NCBI GenBank assembly: GCA_022820675.1 | Contig: JAJEFC010000407.1 | Span: 1-46,643 of the forward strand | From: Vicinamibacteria bacterium | Lineage (GTDB): Bacteria; Acidobacteriota; Vicinamibacteria; Vicinamibacterales; UBA8438 | DNA length: 46,643 bases | Direction of reading: 5' to 3' | Position numbers and translations under genes: made by a program | Part shown: piece after piece, positions 29,194-38,271 of the stretch | Numbering within the stretch: the first letter of the stretch is position 1 | Layout: each line of letters opens with the position of its first letter | The notes under the pieces: generated by a model | What the model saw: only the letters and a program-made list of their open reading frames with translations | Database searches by the model: none | What the model was told of the DNA's origin: nothing

Positions 29194-30495
29194 ATGGCAT
29201 TCGGACGACGCACCCGTCAGGCGGGGATGATCTTCATCTTCGTCACCCTGTTCATCGACATCCTCGGCCTGGGCATCATCATTCCCGTCCTCCCCGAGCT
29301 CATCAAGGAGTTCACGGCCGGGGACGACTCGCGGGCGGGGCTCTACTACGGGGTCATCATCGCGCTCTACGCCCTGATGCAGTTCCTGTGCGCCCCGGTC
29401 CTCGGCGCCCTCTCCGACCGCTTCGGCCGCCGGCCCGTCATCCTCGGCTCGCTGTTCGGGTTCGGCGTCGACTACCTCGTGCAGGGCTTCGCGCCCACCA
29501 TCGGCTGGCTCTTCCTGGGCCGCGCCGTCGCCGGGGTCATGGGGGCCAGCGTCACCACCGCCAACGCCTACATCGCCGACGTGTCGACCCCCGAGACCCG
29601 CGCCCGCAACTACGGCTTCGTGGGCGTGGCCTTCGGGCTCGGGTTCATCTTCGGCCCCGCCCTCGGAGGGCTGCTGGGCGGCCTCCACCTGCGCCTGCCG
29701 TTCTTCGTGGCGGCGGGGCTGGCCCTCGTCAACTGGCTGTACGGGTACTTCGTGCTGCCCGAGTCGCTGCCCCCCCACCAGCGCAGCCCCGTCTCGTGGG
29801 GCCGGATGAACCCGTTCGGCAGCCTGCGGCGGCTTCGCGCCTATCCCCTGGTGGCGGGCATCGCGGTGGTCTTCATCTTCGCGTCCCTGGCCCAGCGGGG
29901 CCTCGAGAACGTGTGGGTGCTGCACGCCGGCTACCGCTACGGGTGGGACGCCCAGGCCAACGGCCTGACCCTGGCCCTCGTCGGGGTGATGGCGGCCCTC
30001 GTGCAGGGGCTGCTGGTCCGGCCCATCGTCGCCCGCCTCGGCGAGCGGCGCGCGATTCTCTTCGGCATCGGCGTCTCGATGCTCGCGTTCCTCGGCTACG
30101 GCCTCGCGTCGGCGGGCTGGGTGGTCCTCGTCATCATCGTGCTGGGATCGGTCGCGGGCGTCGCGCACCCGACGATACAGGGGCTCGTGGCCGGCGCCGT
30201 GCCCTCCTCCGAGCAGGGGAAGATACAGGGCGCCCTGACGTCGCTGATCAGCCTGACCGCGATCGCGGCGCCGCTCCTCTTCACGGCCGGGCTCTTCAGC
30301 TACTTCACGTCGGCCCGCGCGCCGATCCAGCTTCCGGGGGCGCCGTTCCTCCTCGGCGCGGCCCTGTTCGCGGTGTCCCTTGTCCTCCTCGTGCGGCTGT
30401 TCCGGCGCATACCCGATCCGACGGCCGCCCGCGAGCATCCCGCCGCGGAGCCGGCGCCCGTCGACCAGCCGGCCACCGTGGCCGACGGGGGCTGA
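29194..30495 (+). CDS. MFS transporter, TetA/DHA1-like drug exporter
   Basis: A 433-residue protein with twelve predicted helices. Helix 1 contains FIFVTLFIDILGLGIIIPVLPELI, typical of the TCR/TetA group. The MFS motif A in loop 2-3 reads GALSDRFGRRPVIL, and motif C-like GVAFGLGFIFGPALGG lies in helix 5. The substrate could be a drug or metabolite; the sequence does not tell. The ATG at 29194 has GGGGAG four bases upstream. No TetR-type regulator is adjacent, but a palindrome lies next to the ribosome site. Confidence 0.9.
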   Translation: MAFGRRTRQAGMIFIFVTLFIDILGLGIIIPVLPELIKEFTAGDDSRAGLYYGVIIALYALMQFLCAPVLGALSDRFGRRPVILGSLFGFGVDYLVQGFAPTIGWLFLGRAVAGVMGASVTTANAYIADVSTPETRARNYGFVGVAFGLGFIFGPALGGLLGGLHLRLPFFVAAGLALVNWLYGYFVLPESLPPHQRSPVSWGRMNPFGSLRRLRAYPLVAGIAVVFIFASLAQRGLENVWVLHAGYRYGWDAQANGLTLALVGVMAALVQGLLVRPIVARLGERRAILFGIGVSMLAFLGYGLASAGWVVLVIIVLGSVAGVAHPTIQGLVAGAVPSSEQGKIQGALTSLISLTAIAAPLLFTAGLFSYFTSARAPIQLPGAPFLLGAALFAVSLVLLVRLFRRIPDPTAAREHPAAEPAPVDQPATVADGG

Positions 30496-30660
30496 ACCGT
30501 CCGCGGTCCTCCCGTTTGCCGTGCCCGGGCCGCCCGCGCTGCAGGAGTTCGTCAGGGAGGAGACGGTCGTTGCCGCCGATCGGGCCGCGACCGCACCGTC
30601 CGCAGTCCTCCGGTTCGGGGGCTTGGTGCTTGGCGCCGCAGGAGCTTCGCACCAGCGACC
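30496..30660 (+). repeat. Degenerate tandem repeats (about 99 bp) after the MFS gene
   Basis: ACCGTCCGCGGTCCTCC at 30496 recurs as ACCGTCCGCAGTCCTCC at 30595. Both are followed about 45-50 bases later by a GCAGGAG(C)TTCG-like motif (near 30540 and 30642), which resembles the first arm of the hairpin at 30733. The 330-base spacer up to the PAP2 gene therefore looks built from decayed repeats. No other gene is seen. Confidence 0.5.
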
Positions 30661-30732
30661 GCCAAGCCGCGCCAGACAAACTGCCCCGCCCAGATGTCTC
30701 GCACCAGCAACCCGCCAGACGACTGCCGCGCA

Positions 30733-30776
30733 GGAGTTTCGCGCCAGCGAAACTCCCAACGCGACCGAAGGTCGCG
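30733..30776 (+). repeat. Two-hairpin leader sequence, copy 2 (upstream of PAP2 gene)
   Basis: A perfect 10-bp stem GGAGTTTCGC/GCGAAACTCC with loop GCCA is followed after CAA by a perfect 7-bp stem CGCGACC/GGTCGCG with loop GAA. It ends about 50 bases before the GTG start of the PAP2 gene. Copy 1 precedes mtaB in the same orientation. In both cases GGCTTGCA follows before the start codon. Confidence 0.7.
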
Positions 30777-30825
30777 CGGTCGCCTGCGGCTTGCATCTCC
30801 CGCGCCGGGCTGCCACGATGAGCCG

Positions 30826-31629
30826 GTGCGCGCCTACGAGTGGATCGTCTGCGGCTACTTCGCGTATCTCATCGTCCTCGCCCGCGTCCAGCCGCTGTCC
30901 GCGACCCGCCGCAACCGGGTGCTGGTGGTGGGGCTGGTCTGCATCGGGCTCGTGCTCGTTCTCTCCCAGCTCCGCCTGCAGCTCCCGATGCGGATCGCGC
31001 GCGACTGGGTGCCGTGCATCTACCTGCTGCAGGGCTACTGGATGAGCGGGCTCTTCTTCCGGCGGCCCATGCCGGGGGTCGAGGGCAGGCTGCTGCGGCT
31101 CGACGGGCGGCTGCTCGGGGCGTTGCGGATGGACGCGGTGGTGAGCCGGACGCCGGCCCCGTTGCTCGAGCTGCTGGAGCTGGCGTATCTCTTCGCCTAC
31201 CCGTTCGTCCCCGTCACGTTCGCCCTGATCCACGGCGCCGGCCTGCGGGGCGAGGCGGCCGCCTACTGGACGCCGGTGCTGCTCGCCGCGTTCGCCTGCT
31301 ACGGCCTGCTGCCGTGGATTCAGACCCGGCCCCCGCGAACCATCGAGCCGCCGGGCTCGATGGACCAGCGCGGCCTCGCCCTGCGGCGGCTGAACCGCGC
31401 CGTGCTCGAGCGGGCGTCCGTGCAGGTCAACACCTTTCCGAGCGGCCACGCCGCCACCGCCATCGCCGCCGCCCTCGCCGCCGGCGAGCTGATGCCCGCC
31501 CTCGTCCTGCCTCTCCACGCGGCCGCCGGCGCGGTCGCCCTCTCTACGGTGGTGGGGCGCTATCACTACGCCGCCGACACCGTCGTCGGGCTCGCGGTCG
31601 GCGCCGCCGCGTGGTGGCTCACGACATGA
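30826..31629 (+). CDS. PAP2-family membrane phosphatase
   Basis: A 267-residue integral membrane protein with about six helices and the PAP2 active-site motifs in order: TRPPRTIEPPG (KX6RP-like), NTFPSGHAATA and GRYHYAADTVVG, near residues 162, 202 and 243. Relatives dephosphorylate lipid phosphates such as undecaprenyl pyrophosphate or transfer phosphoinositol groups. The start is GTG at 30826, chosen because the hydrophobic N-terminus YEWIVCGYFAYLIVLA begins there; an ATG eight bases earlier is out of frame. The last codons overlap a duplicated segment that matches the end of the convergent TerC gene. Confidence 0.85.
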   Translation: MRAYEWIVCGYFAYLIVLARVQPLSATRRNRVLVVGLVCIGLVLVLSQLRLQLPMRIARDWVPCIYLLQGYWMSGLFFRRPMPGVEGRLLRLDGRLLGALRMDAVVSRTPAPLLELLELAYLFAYPFVPVTFALIHGAGLRGEAAAYWTPVLLAAFACYGLLPWIQTRPPRTIEPPGSMDQRGLALRRLNRAVLERASVQVNTFPSGHAATAIAAALAAGELMPALVLPLHAAAGAVALSTVVGRYHYAADTVVGLAVGAAAWWLTT

Positions 31630-31755
31630 TCGGCTTCTGCAGGCGCACCGGAATCTGACGACCGAGCGGTCGACCCGACCCGGGCGCCCGGCCAACGCCC
31701 GCGCCCGCCGGGCTCACGACGTGATCGGCTTCTTCAGGCGTACCGGCGTCGCGTG
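31617..31755. repeat. Duplicated TerC gene 3' end (94 bp apart)
   Basis: GCTCACGACATGATCGGCTT at 31617 recurs as GCTCACGACGTGATCGGCTT at 31711, followed in both by CT-CAGGCG-ACCGG. The right copy encodes the RLKKPITS terminus of the TerC-like protein on the minus strand. The left copy overlaps the last codons of the PAP2 gene on the plus strand. Confidence 0.75.
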
Positions 31756-32082
31756 CCGGATGCGCTGGTTGATCAGCTCCACGAAGACCGAGAACGCCAT
31801 CGCGAAGTAGAGATAGCCCTTCGGAATCTCCTGGTGGAACCCTTCCGCCACCAGCGAGAACCCCACCAGCAGCAGGAAGCTCAACGCGAGGATCTTGACG
31901 GTCGGGCGCTCGTTGACGAACGCGCTGATCGCCTCGGCCGAGATCAGCATGATGACGACCGCGATCATGATGGCCGCCACCATCACCCCGAGCTGGTCCA
32001 CCATGCCCACCGCGGTGATCACCGAGTCGAGCGAGAAGACCACGTCGAGCACCAGGATCTCGGGGTCGAACAGCCATTCCAT
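31714..32082 (-). CDS. TerC-family membrane protein, lacking the first half
   Basis: TerC proteins are about 230-250 residues with two similar membrane halves and metal-binding aspartates; manganese export is proposed for relatives. This one has 122. It begins MEWLFDPEI, the normal family N-terminus, but passes directly to VLDVVFSLDSVITAVGMVDQ, which normally lies more than 100 residues later. The rest (AEAISAFVNERPTVKILALSFLLLVGF, GYLYFAMAFSVFVELINQRIR) is intact to the C-terminus. An in-frame internal deletion is the simplest reading, so one of the two aspartate-bearing halves is gone. ATG 32082 has GGAG at good distance. Confidence 0.85.
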   Translation of the reverse strand: MEWLFDPEILVLDVVFSLDSVITAVGMVDQLGVMVAAIMIAVVIMLISAEAISAFVNERPTVKILALSFLLLVGFSLVAEGFHQEIPKGYLYFAMAFSVFVELINQRIRHATPVRLKKPITS

Positions 32083-32284
32083 GACGGGTTCTCCGGGGCC
32101 GGGAGCCCGCGGCGCGGAAGCGAGGCGCAGGTCGCGGCAGGATCGGTCGGGGCGCCAGCGCAAGGGGGATGGCGGGGGCCGTTGGAGCCCCCTCGCCGCG
32201 CCCCGTCAGGCGCCGGCGGTCTTCGGGCCGCCGGCGCCCTCGCCGTTCTCGGGGTAGTGCGGGTCTCTTCGCGGGCTCCCGGTC

Positions 32285-34951
32285 TCACGGAGCGAGGCGA
32301 ATCGCATAGTCAGGCCAGCACTGCTCGAAGTCGCCGGCGGGCGAGCTCCACGGGTCGAAGTCCATGCCGACGAGGTCGAACGCACCCTCCGCGAACGCCG
32401 GCCTCGCGGTGCGGCCGGAGGCCCTTGCCGCGGAGGGATCCAGCGTCCGCGCGATCCGGTGCCGCACGTCCTCGAGGTGCAGCCGGGTCGCGCGGTCGGA
32501 CGTGCGGTCCAGCGCGAGCACGACGGACGCGTCGAGCGCGCGCAGCTCGCCGCGCAGGAACGGCCCCGCGTCGCCGTTGGCCTGCGACGGCCCGTCGAGC
32601 CGCCCCTCGACGAGGTCGAGGTACGCCCGCTGGAGGTTGCGGCGGTAGGCGTCGACGCCGACCTCCGGCTCGTCGAGCTCGCTCCACACGCCGCCGCGCA
32701 CGTCGGCCAGGAACTCGGTGGCGGGATAGGCGGCGTCGCCGTCGATCACCTCCTGCTCGACGAGCCGGGCCAGCCGGGCGGCGGACAGCAGCGTCCCGAG
32801 CACCCGGGTCTGGCTGATCCGGATGCGGTTCAGCACCCCCACCGGCTCGATGCGGCGCAGGATCTCGGGGTCGGTCAGGATCGTGGGCGGCATGAACGCG
32901 TGGTCGTTCAGGAACGCCACCGCCTTGGCCTGGACATCGCGCGCGATGGTCGAGAACCGCACTCCGTCCTGGCCGTGGTGCTTCTGCTGCGAGTCGACGC
33001 CGCCCACCACCCCGGCGACGTGGTTCATCTCGAGGGTCCACTGGCCGACGAGCCGCGCGTACAGCTCGTCGAGGTCGTCGTACGGCTCGCCCGGCGCGGC
33101 GGTGGCGTCGAGCAGCATCGCGGCGACGCGCTCGAGGTTCTTCAGGCCCAGCGCCGTCGAGGCCACCGCATCGGCGTCGCCCACCGCCTCGGTCACCTGG
33201 CCGGGGTCGGCGCCGCGCGCGCCGGGGGTCGAGAAGCGGAGCCACGCCGTCTCGTCCTGCTCGCGCGCCCACGCGTCGAGGGTCGCCCGCTCGTCGTCGG
33301 GGGTCTCCGCCCCCGCGATCGGCGCATAGCCCCACCGCGTGGCCCACTTGTCGTAGGGACCGATCTTGGGAATCAGGTCCTCGGGGGCGATGCCGTCCTC
33401 GGGCTGCGCGACGTAGTTGAAGCGCGCGTAGTCCATCAGGGTCGGCGTGTGGCTCATCGTGCGCACCCACTCGGGGTCGCGTACCCGCTCGTGCGGGTAG
33501 AGCGAGCTCGCCTTCATGTTGTGCTGGAAGCCGAGGGTGTGGCCCACCTCGTGGGCCACCACGTAGGCGAGCAGATCGCCCATCAGGTCGTCGGGCAGGG
33601 GCAGGGTCCGCGCGCGCGGGTCGAGCGGCCCCACCTGCACGAAGTACCAGTCGCGCAGCAGGTTCATGACGTTGTGGTGGAACTGGATGTCCGCCTCGAT
33701 AATCTCCCCCGTGCGCGGGTCGTTCACGTGGGGGCCGGAGGCGTTCTCGACCGTCGACGGCAGCCACCGGATGACCGAGTAGCGGGCGTCCTCGGCGCTC
33801 CAGTCGGGGTCCTCCTCGGCCGACGGCGCCTCGCGCGCGACGATCGCGTTCGTGAACCCGGCCTCCTCGAACGCCGGCTGCCACGCCTCGATGCCCTGCC
33901 TCATGTACGGCACCCACTTGGCGGGGGTCGCCGGGTCGATCCAGAACGTAATCGGCGTGACCGGATCGGACAGCGCCTGGTCCGGCTGCTGCTTCTCGAG
34001 TCGCCAGCGGGTGATGTAGCGCCGGCGCGGCGAGCGGTGCTCGTCGCGCCCGTAGTCGATCTGCCGCACCGAGAAGTAGCCGACGCGCTCGTCGAAGAGC
34101 CGCGGCATCATCGGCTCGTCGGGCAGCCTCACCATGCTGTAGTGCAGCACCACCGTCGCGCTGCCCGGACGCATGCCGCGGCGGAACACCACCCTCGGCC
34201 GGTTGCCCGCGGTGGACGCCGGCGGCGCCGTGTAGGTGTGGGTGGCCCGCACCTCGATGTTCCGCGGATACGACACCACCGACTCGACGAACGACCGGTC
34301 GCGCGCGAACCCGCGCGCCTGCAGCCGCGACCGCGCGCTGAACTCGGGCACCTCGGTGTTGAAGAGCGCGGTGACGTCTATCACCGGCGCCCCCGCCTCG
34401 GACAGCGCCTCGATGTCGAACGCCCGCAGGATGGTGTCGTTGTTCGCCGCCTCGACCGCCCGCGCGATGGGCCGCGACTCGTCGGCGACGATGGCGTAGG
34501 ACACGCTCTTCAGCAGCACCCGGTCGCCGCGCCGCTCCCACTTGACGACCCGGCTCCCGAGCGCCTGCCCGCCGTAGCCCACACCCTCGCTGGTGCGCTC
34601 GATCTGGCTGACCCAGAGGAACTCGCGGCCCAGCTCGTCGACCGGGATCTCGTAGAACACCTTGTCGTCGAGCTGGTGCACGAGGAACACGCCCTCGTCG
34701 GTCTCCGCCTCGTCGGTGATCACCTCGTCGTAGGGCTGGATGCCGTCGTCGCGGCCGCGCGCCCGCCGCGGCCGCTCGTCCTCGGACTCCTCGTCCTCGT
34801 CGGCGTCCTCGGCCGTCTGCTCCTGCTGTTCTTCTTCCTCCGGCGGCGGCTCCGGCGGCTGATCCTGCGCCGCCACCGCCCCGGGGGCCGCCAGACCTGC
34901 CGCCAGCCAGAAGACGACGGCGCGTAGCGTAGCGAGTCGCGTCACGGGCAT
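32285..34951 (-). CDS. Secreted zinc-dependent metalloprotease (DUF5117/DUF4953 type)
   Basis: An 888-residue protein with a signal peptide ([23 protein letters not shown]). A low-complexity acidic linker of Pro/Glu/Asp comes next (about residues 30-65), followed by a large domain common in Acidobacteriota and Bacteroidota. The metal motif [12 protein letters not shown] (HEXXHxxGxxH) lies near residue 465, with a Met-turn candidate MDYARFNYV after it, so it is a metzincin-like protease. It probably acts on extracellular protein. ATG 34951 has GAGGAG eight bases upstream; an in-frame extension upstream is spacer. It is divergent from the symporter pair. Confidence 0.92.
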   Translation of the reverse strand: MPVTRLATLRAVVFWLAAGLAAPGAVAAQDQPPEPPPEEEEQQEQTAEDADEDEESEDERPRRARGRDDGIQPYDEVITDEAETDEGVFLVHQLDDKVFYEIPVDELGREFLWVSQIERTSEGVGYGGQALGSRVVKWERRGDRVLLKSVSYAIVADESRPIARAVEAANNDTILRAFDIEALSEAGAPVIDVTALFNTEVPEFSARSRLQARGFARDRSFVESVVSYPRNIEVRATHTYTAPPASTAGNRPRVVFRRGMRPGSATVVLHYSMVRLPDEPMMPRLFDERVGYFSVRQIDYGRDEHRSPRRRYITRWRLEKQQPDQALSDPVTPITFWIDPATPAKWVPYMRQGIEAWQPAFEEAGFTNAIVAREAPSAEEDPDWSAEDARYSVIRWLPSTVENASGPHVNDPRTGEIIEADIQFHHNVMNLLRDWYFVQVGPLDPRARTLPLPDDLMGDLLAYVVAHEVGHTLGFQHNMKASSLYPHERVRDPEWVRTMSHTPTLMDYARFNYVAQPEDGIAPEDLIPKIGPYDKWATRWGYAPIAGAETPDDERATLDAWAREQDETAWLRFSTPGARGADPGQVTEAVGDADAVASTALGLKNLERVAAMLLDATAAPGEPYDDLDELYARLVGQWTLEMNHVAGVVGGVDSQQKHHGQDGVRFSTIARDVQAKAVAFLNDHAFMPPTILTDPEILRRIEPVGVLNRIRISQTRVLGTLLSAARLARLVEQEVIDGDAAYPATEFLADVRGGVWSELDEPEVGVDAYRRNLQRAYLDLVEGRLDGPSQANGDAGPFLRGELRALDASVVLALDRTSDRATRLHLEDVRHRIARTLDPSAARASGRTARPAFAEGAFDLVGMDFDPWSSPAGDFEQCWPDYAIRLAP

Positions 34952-35210
34952 GGAGTTGCTCCTCTTTGGAAAGATCGGCCGAAGGCGACACCATATCACC
35001 ACATGGCAGCTCCTGCCGGGGGCGCGTCGGGCCGACGTCCGGCGGCTCCGCGACGCGACGGCGGGCCGGACCACGGGCGCGGACGGGTCGCCACGCGGAG
35101 AAAACCGGGGCGCCGGACCGTCGAGCGCCGGTCGTCGCATCGATCCCGGGCGGCGGGGCACCTGGCGACGCCCAGCAGCCAGGCGCGGGCGGTTGATATC
35201 TTCGCGTCGG

Positions 35211-35471
35211 ATGCGGATGATCGGGGCGATGGCCGATTCGACCCCGACGCCGCGGCCCGGTCCCGACGCCGGCCGGCGCCGCTTCCCGGCCTGGATCTGG
35301 CCCGTCTACGTCCTGCTCTTCGGCGCATCCGTCCCCTGGTACCTGCCGGCCGACGGGCCGTTGCGCATCTGGCTCGGGCTGCCCCACTGGGTGGTCCTCT
35401 CGCTCGCCGCGACGGCGGGCGTCGCGGTCTTCACCGCCTTCGTGGTGCACCGCCTCTGGCCCGAGGAATGA
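35211..35471 (+). CDS. DUF3311-like small subunit of a Na+/solute symporter
   Basis: About 86 residues with two predicted transmembrane helices ([17 protein letters not shown] and [25 protein letters not shown]). It belongs with the small DUF3311/YhdT-like proteins that are encoded just before SSS-family transporters and probably assist them. Its TGA overlaps the ATG of the symporter gene (ATGA). In-frame starts at 35211, 35217 and 35229 are possible and none has a strong ribosome site. Confidence 0.7.
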   Translation: MRMIGAMADSTPTPRPGPDAGRRRFPAWIWPVYVLLFGASVPWYLPADGPLRIWLGLPHWVVLSLAATAGVAVFTAFVVHRLWPEE

Positions 35472-36936
35472 CCGACTCCCTGGGCGGCGGCGCCGTCGTG
35501 GCCGTCGGGCTCTACCTGACCGCCATCCTCGGGGTCGGCTACGCCGCCCGCCGCCGGCGCACCGGCGAGTCGCTGGCCGACTTCTATCTGGCGGGCCGGC
35601 AGCTCACCGGCCCCGTGCTGCTGCTCACCCTCTACGCGACCAGTACAGCGGCAACACCCTCATCGGCTATCCCGGCGAGGCGTACCGCCTCGGCTTCTCG
35701 TGGGTGATGAGCGTCGGCTTCATGATGGCGATCATCGTCGCCTACCTGCTCTACGCGCCGCGGCTCCACCGGCTGGCCCGGCGGCACCGCTTCGTCACCC
35801 CCGGCGACTGGCTCGCCCACCGCTTCCGCTCGCCCGCCCTCACCCTCCTCGCCAACCTGCTCCTCATCGCCGCCATCTCCAACTACCTGCTCGCGCAGCT
35901 CATGGCGATGGGCCACATCACCGCCGGCCTGTCCGGCGGCGCCGTCCCCTACTGGGCGGGGGTGGTGCTGCTGACGCTCGTGGTGCTCGTCTACGAGACC
36001 GTCGGGGGCATGCGGGCGGTCGCGTGGACCGACCTCGTGCAGGGCCTGATGCTGGTGACGGGCCTGACGGGACTGCTGCTCGCGGCGGTGCCGGGCCCGT
36101 CGCACGTGGCCGACGTGACGGCCTGGCTGGCAACCGAGGCCCCCGAGAAGGTTGCCGTCCCCGACTGGGAGACATGCCGCAACTGGTTCAGCACCCTCGC
36201 CCTCATCGGCTTCTCGGGCGCGGTCTACCCGCAGGCGATCCAGCGCATCTACGCCGCCCGCGACAGCGCCGCACTGCGCCGCTCGTTCGGCATCATGGTG
36301 TTCCTGCCCATGGTCACCACCGGGCCCGTCTTCCTCGTGGGGGTGCTCGCGATCGAGCGGCTGGCCGCGGCCGGCCCCGTCGCGGGCGACCAGGTGCTGC
36401 CGCTCCTCCTCACCGAGTGGGGAACGAGCTCGCCGCTGCTCTACGTCCTCAGCCTGATCGTCATCGTCGCCGTGGTCAGCGCCATCATGTCGACGGCCGA
36501 CTCGGTGCTGCTGAGCCTGTCGTCGATGCTCGCCAAGGACGTCCTGGGCACGACGGTGCTGCGCGGGGCCGACGAGGCGCGCCTCACGCGGGCCGGCAAG
36601 CTCGTCTCGTGGGTGCTCGTGGCGGGCCTCGTCGGCATCGCCCTCGACCCGCGCATCACCCTGTGGGGTCTCACCGAGCTCAAGATGGAGATCCTCGCCC
36701 AGGTCGCCCCCCTCTTCATCCTCGGCGTGAGCTGGGACCGGCTCACCACCCGGGCGGCGCTGGCCGGCATGGTCACCGGCACTCTCCTGTACGGCGGCCT
36801 CCTCGCGGCGGGACACCCCGAACCGTGGAACGTCCACGCCGGGGTGGTCGCGCTGTTGGTCAACGTCGCGGTGTGCGTCGCCGTGACGCGCTTCGACCCG
36901 CGCCCGGTCAGGATCGACCGGAGCACCGGCCCTTGA
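35468..36936 (+). CDS. Sodium/solute symporter (SSS family), interrupted by a 1-base frameshift
   Basis: Sodium-coupled uptake of an organic solute by a membrane protein of about 489 residues with some 12-13 helices. The N-terminal part (GLYLTAILGVGYAARRRRTGESLADFYLAGRQLTG) runs in one frame from ATG 35468 to LYAT. The rest continues in another frame as QYSGNTLIGYPGEAYRLGFSWVMS and onward through GGMRAVAWTDLVQG and a typical SSS core (MSTADSVLLSLSSMLAKDV). One C appears to be missing at about 35640-35642, where ACCCAG would restore the frame. Coupled by ATGA to the small DUF3311-like gene. A downstream fragment from 35704 alone would lack the first sodium-site helices. Confidence 0.86.
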
Positions 36937-37027
36937 CCCGTGCCGTCCGCGCGAACGCGCCGCCCCCCGTGAAGGGGTCAGACATCGCCAGGCTCCTGCA
37001 CGGCGTCGGTCATGGGGCCGGGCGGCG

Positions 37028-38170
37028 CTACGCCAGCAGCCGCCGCAACCAGCCCGCGAGGCCGGTGACCAGCAGGTTCCGGTTCTCGATGGGGCGTCGA
37101 ATGCGGCAGACCAGGACGCGCCGGCTGGCGTCGACCATGTCGGCGGTCCGATGCAGCCGGCCGATCGTGTCCGTCGAGGGGTCGCTGGTCAGCTTCACCT
37201 CGATGGCCCAGCGGTCGGTTCCCCAGTCCAGCAGCAGATCCAGCTCGTAGTCATCGGAGGTCCGGAAGAAGAACGCCTGCGCCCGCTTGCCCGCGGCGGC
37301 CAGGGCGGCCAGGGTCTGCTCGATGACGAACCCCTCCCAGCTCTGGCCCAGCCACGGCTGCCGGTAGAGCTGATCGAGGTCGGCGACGTTCATCATGGCG
37401 TGCAGCAGCCCGCTGTCGCGCCAGAAGACGCGCGGCGTCTTGACGATGCGCTTCCGGACCTTGCGGCTGAACGGCGGCAGTCGGCGAATCAGGAAGGCGC
37501 CCTCCAGGAAGTCGCAGTGCCGCAGCACCGTCTTGTGGTCGAGGGCGAGCGAGGCGCCGATCTGCGACGCGTTGAGGTGTTGGCCGTGCGACGCGGCCAG
37601 CATCGCGAGCAGCCGCATCGTCTGCTGCGGGCGCGTCGGCAGCCCCCATTCGGGGAGGTCGCGGCTGACCAGCGCGTCCAGGTAGTGCGCCTGCCAGTCG
37701 GGGAACATCCCGGGCGCGAGGATGCCCCCGTCGGGATAGCCCCCGCGCAGCCAGAGGTCGTCGAGACGACCCGCCGCCAACTCGGGCAGGATGAACGGCG
37801 TCATCCGAACCAGGCCCAGCCGGCCCGCCAGCGATTCCGCGACGTTCGTCATCAAGGCCGGCGACACCGAGCCGAGCAGCAGGAACCGGCCGTTGCGTTT
37901 ACGGTCGGCGTCGATAGCGCCGCGCAGCCGGGTGAACACCATCGGCGCGTGCTGCGCCTCGTCGATGACGACCAGCTTCCGCCCCCGCGTCAGGGCGTCC
38001 CACTCCGCATCCAGCCTGGCCGCGCCGCCGGCCGCCTCCATGTCGAAGTAGACGCCCCCGAGGCGTTTCGCAAGGGTGGTCTTGCCGCTCTGGCGGGGAC
38101 CGAGGATGGCCACGGCCGGAAACCGGCGCAGGGTCTCGCGGACCCGCCGCGTGTAGATGCGCGGTCGCAT
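37028..38170 (-). CDS. AAA+ ATPase with DUF4143 domain
   Basis: A 380-residue protein. The Walker A motif GPRQSGKTT is at residues 24-32 and Walker B is LVVIDEAQ near residue 72. The sensor-like LLLGSVSPALM and a helix-turn-helix-like HLNASQIGASLALDHKTVLRH come later. The C-terminal DUF4143 domain has the restriction-fold pattern DYELDLLLDWGTDRWAIEVK (D...ExK), suggesting a nuclease-like site. Many bacteria carry multiple copies with unknown role. The ATG at 38170 lies only six bases after a promoter-like -10 box, so the mRNA may be leaderless. The gene converges with the symporter gene. Confidence 0.88.
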   Translation of the reverse strand: MRPRIYTRRVRETLRRFPAVAILGPRQSGKTTLAKRLGGVYFDMEAAGGAARLDAEWDALTRGRKLVVIDEAQHAPMVFTRLRGAIDADRKRNGRFLLLGSVSPALMTNVAESLAGRLGLVRMTPFILPELAAGRLDDLWLRGGYPDGGILAPGMFPDWQAHYLDALVSRDLPEWGLPTRPQQTMRLLAMLAASHGQHLNASQIGASLALDHKTVLRHCDFLEGAFLIRRLPPFSRKVRKRIVKTPRVFWRDSGLLHAMMNVADLDQLYRQPWLGQSWEGFVIEQTLAALAAAGKRAQAFFFRTSDDYELDLLLDWGTDRWAIEVKLTSDPSTDTIGRLHRTADMVDASRRVLVCRIRRPIENRNLLVTGLAGWLRRLLA

Positions 38171-38171
38171 C

Positions 38172-38205
38172 CTTGCATTATGGGAATCGATTCCCAGATT
38201 GCAAG
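38172..38205 (-). promoter_or_regulatory. Palindromic operator inside a probable leaderless promoter
   Basis: A 16-bp perfect palindrome TGGGAATCGATTCCCA (38181-38196) is bracketed by outer arms CTTGCA (38172-38177) and TGCAAG (38200-38205). On the minus strand TTGCAA and CATAAT, 16 bases apart, could be -35 and -10 boxes with the palindrome filling the spacer. Six bases separate CATAAT from the ATG of the DUF4143 ATPase. A repressor, possibly the ATPase itself through its helix-turn-helix, could bind here; this is inference. Confidence 0.6.
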
Positions 38206-38271
38206 ACTCTGTCGCTCCCGCGGACGCACGACCCGTCACGCGTGAGGACCGGTTCCGCGCCGCCCGCACCG

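Noticed and set aside
30694..30825. N-terminal extension of the PAP2 protein
   Set aside because: It would translate the two-hairpin leader; the hydrophobic membrane start begins at the GTG 30826.
28717..31695. Open frame of 992 codons on the minus strand across the MFS and PAP2 genes
   Set aside because: Low-complexity Glu/Arg/His/Gln sequence antisense to two membrane-protein genes.
32310..35450. Open frame of 1046 codons on the minus strand in a frame beside the metalloprotease
   Set aside because: Same-strand shadow in another frame, almost all Arg/Ala/Gly/Pro; the HEXXH protease frame is clearly the real one.
36937..37027. Terminator between the convergent symporter and DUF4143 genes
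   Set aside because: Only a 4-bp CCCC/GGGG stem without a T run can be drawn, which is too weak to call.
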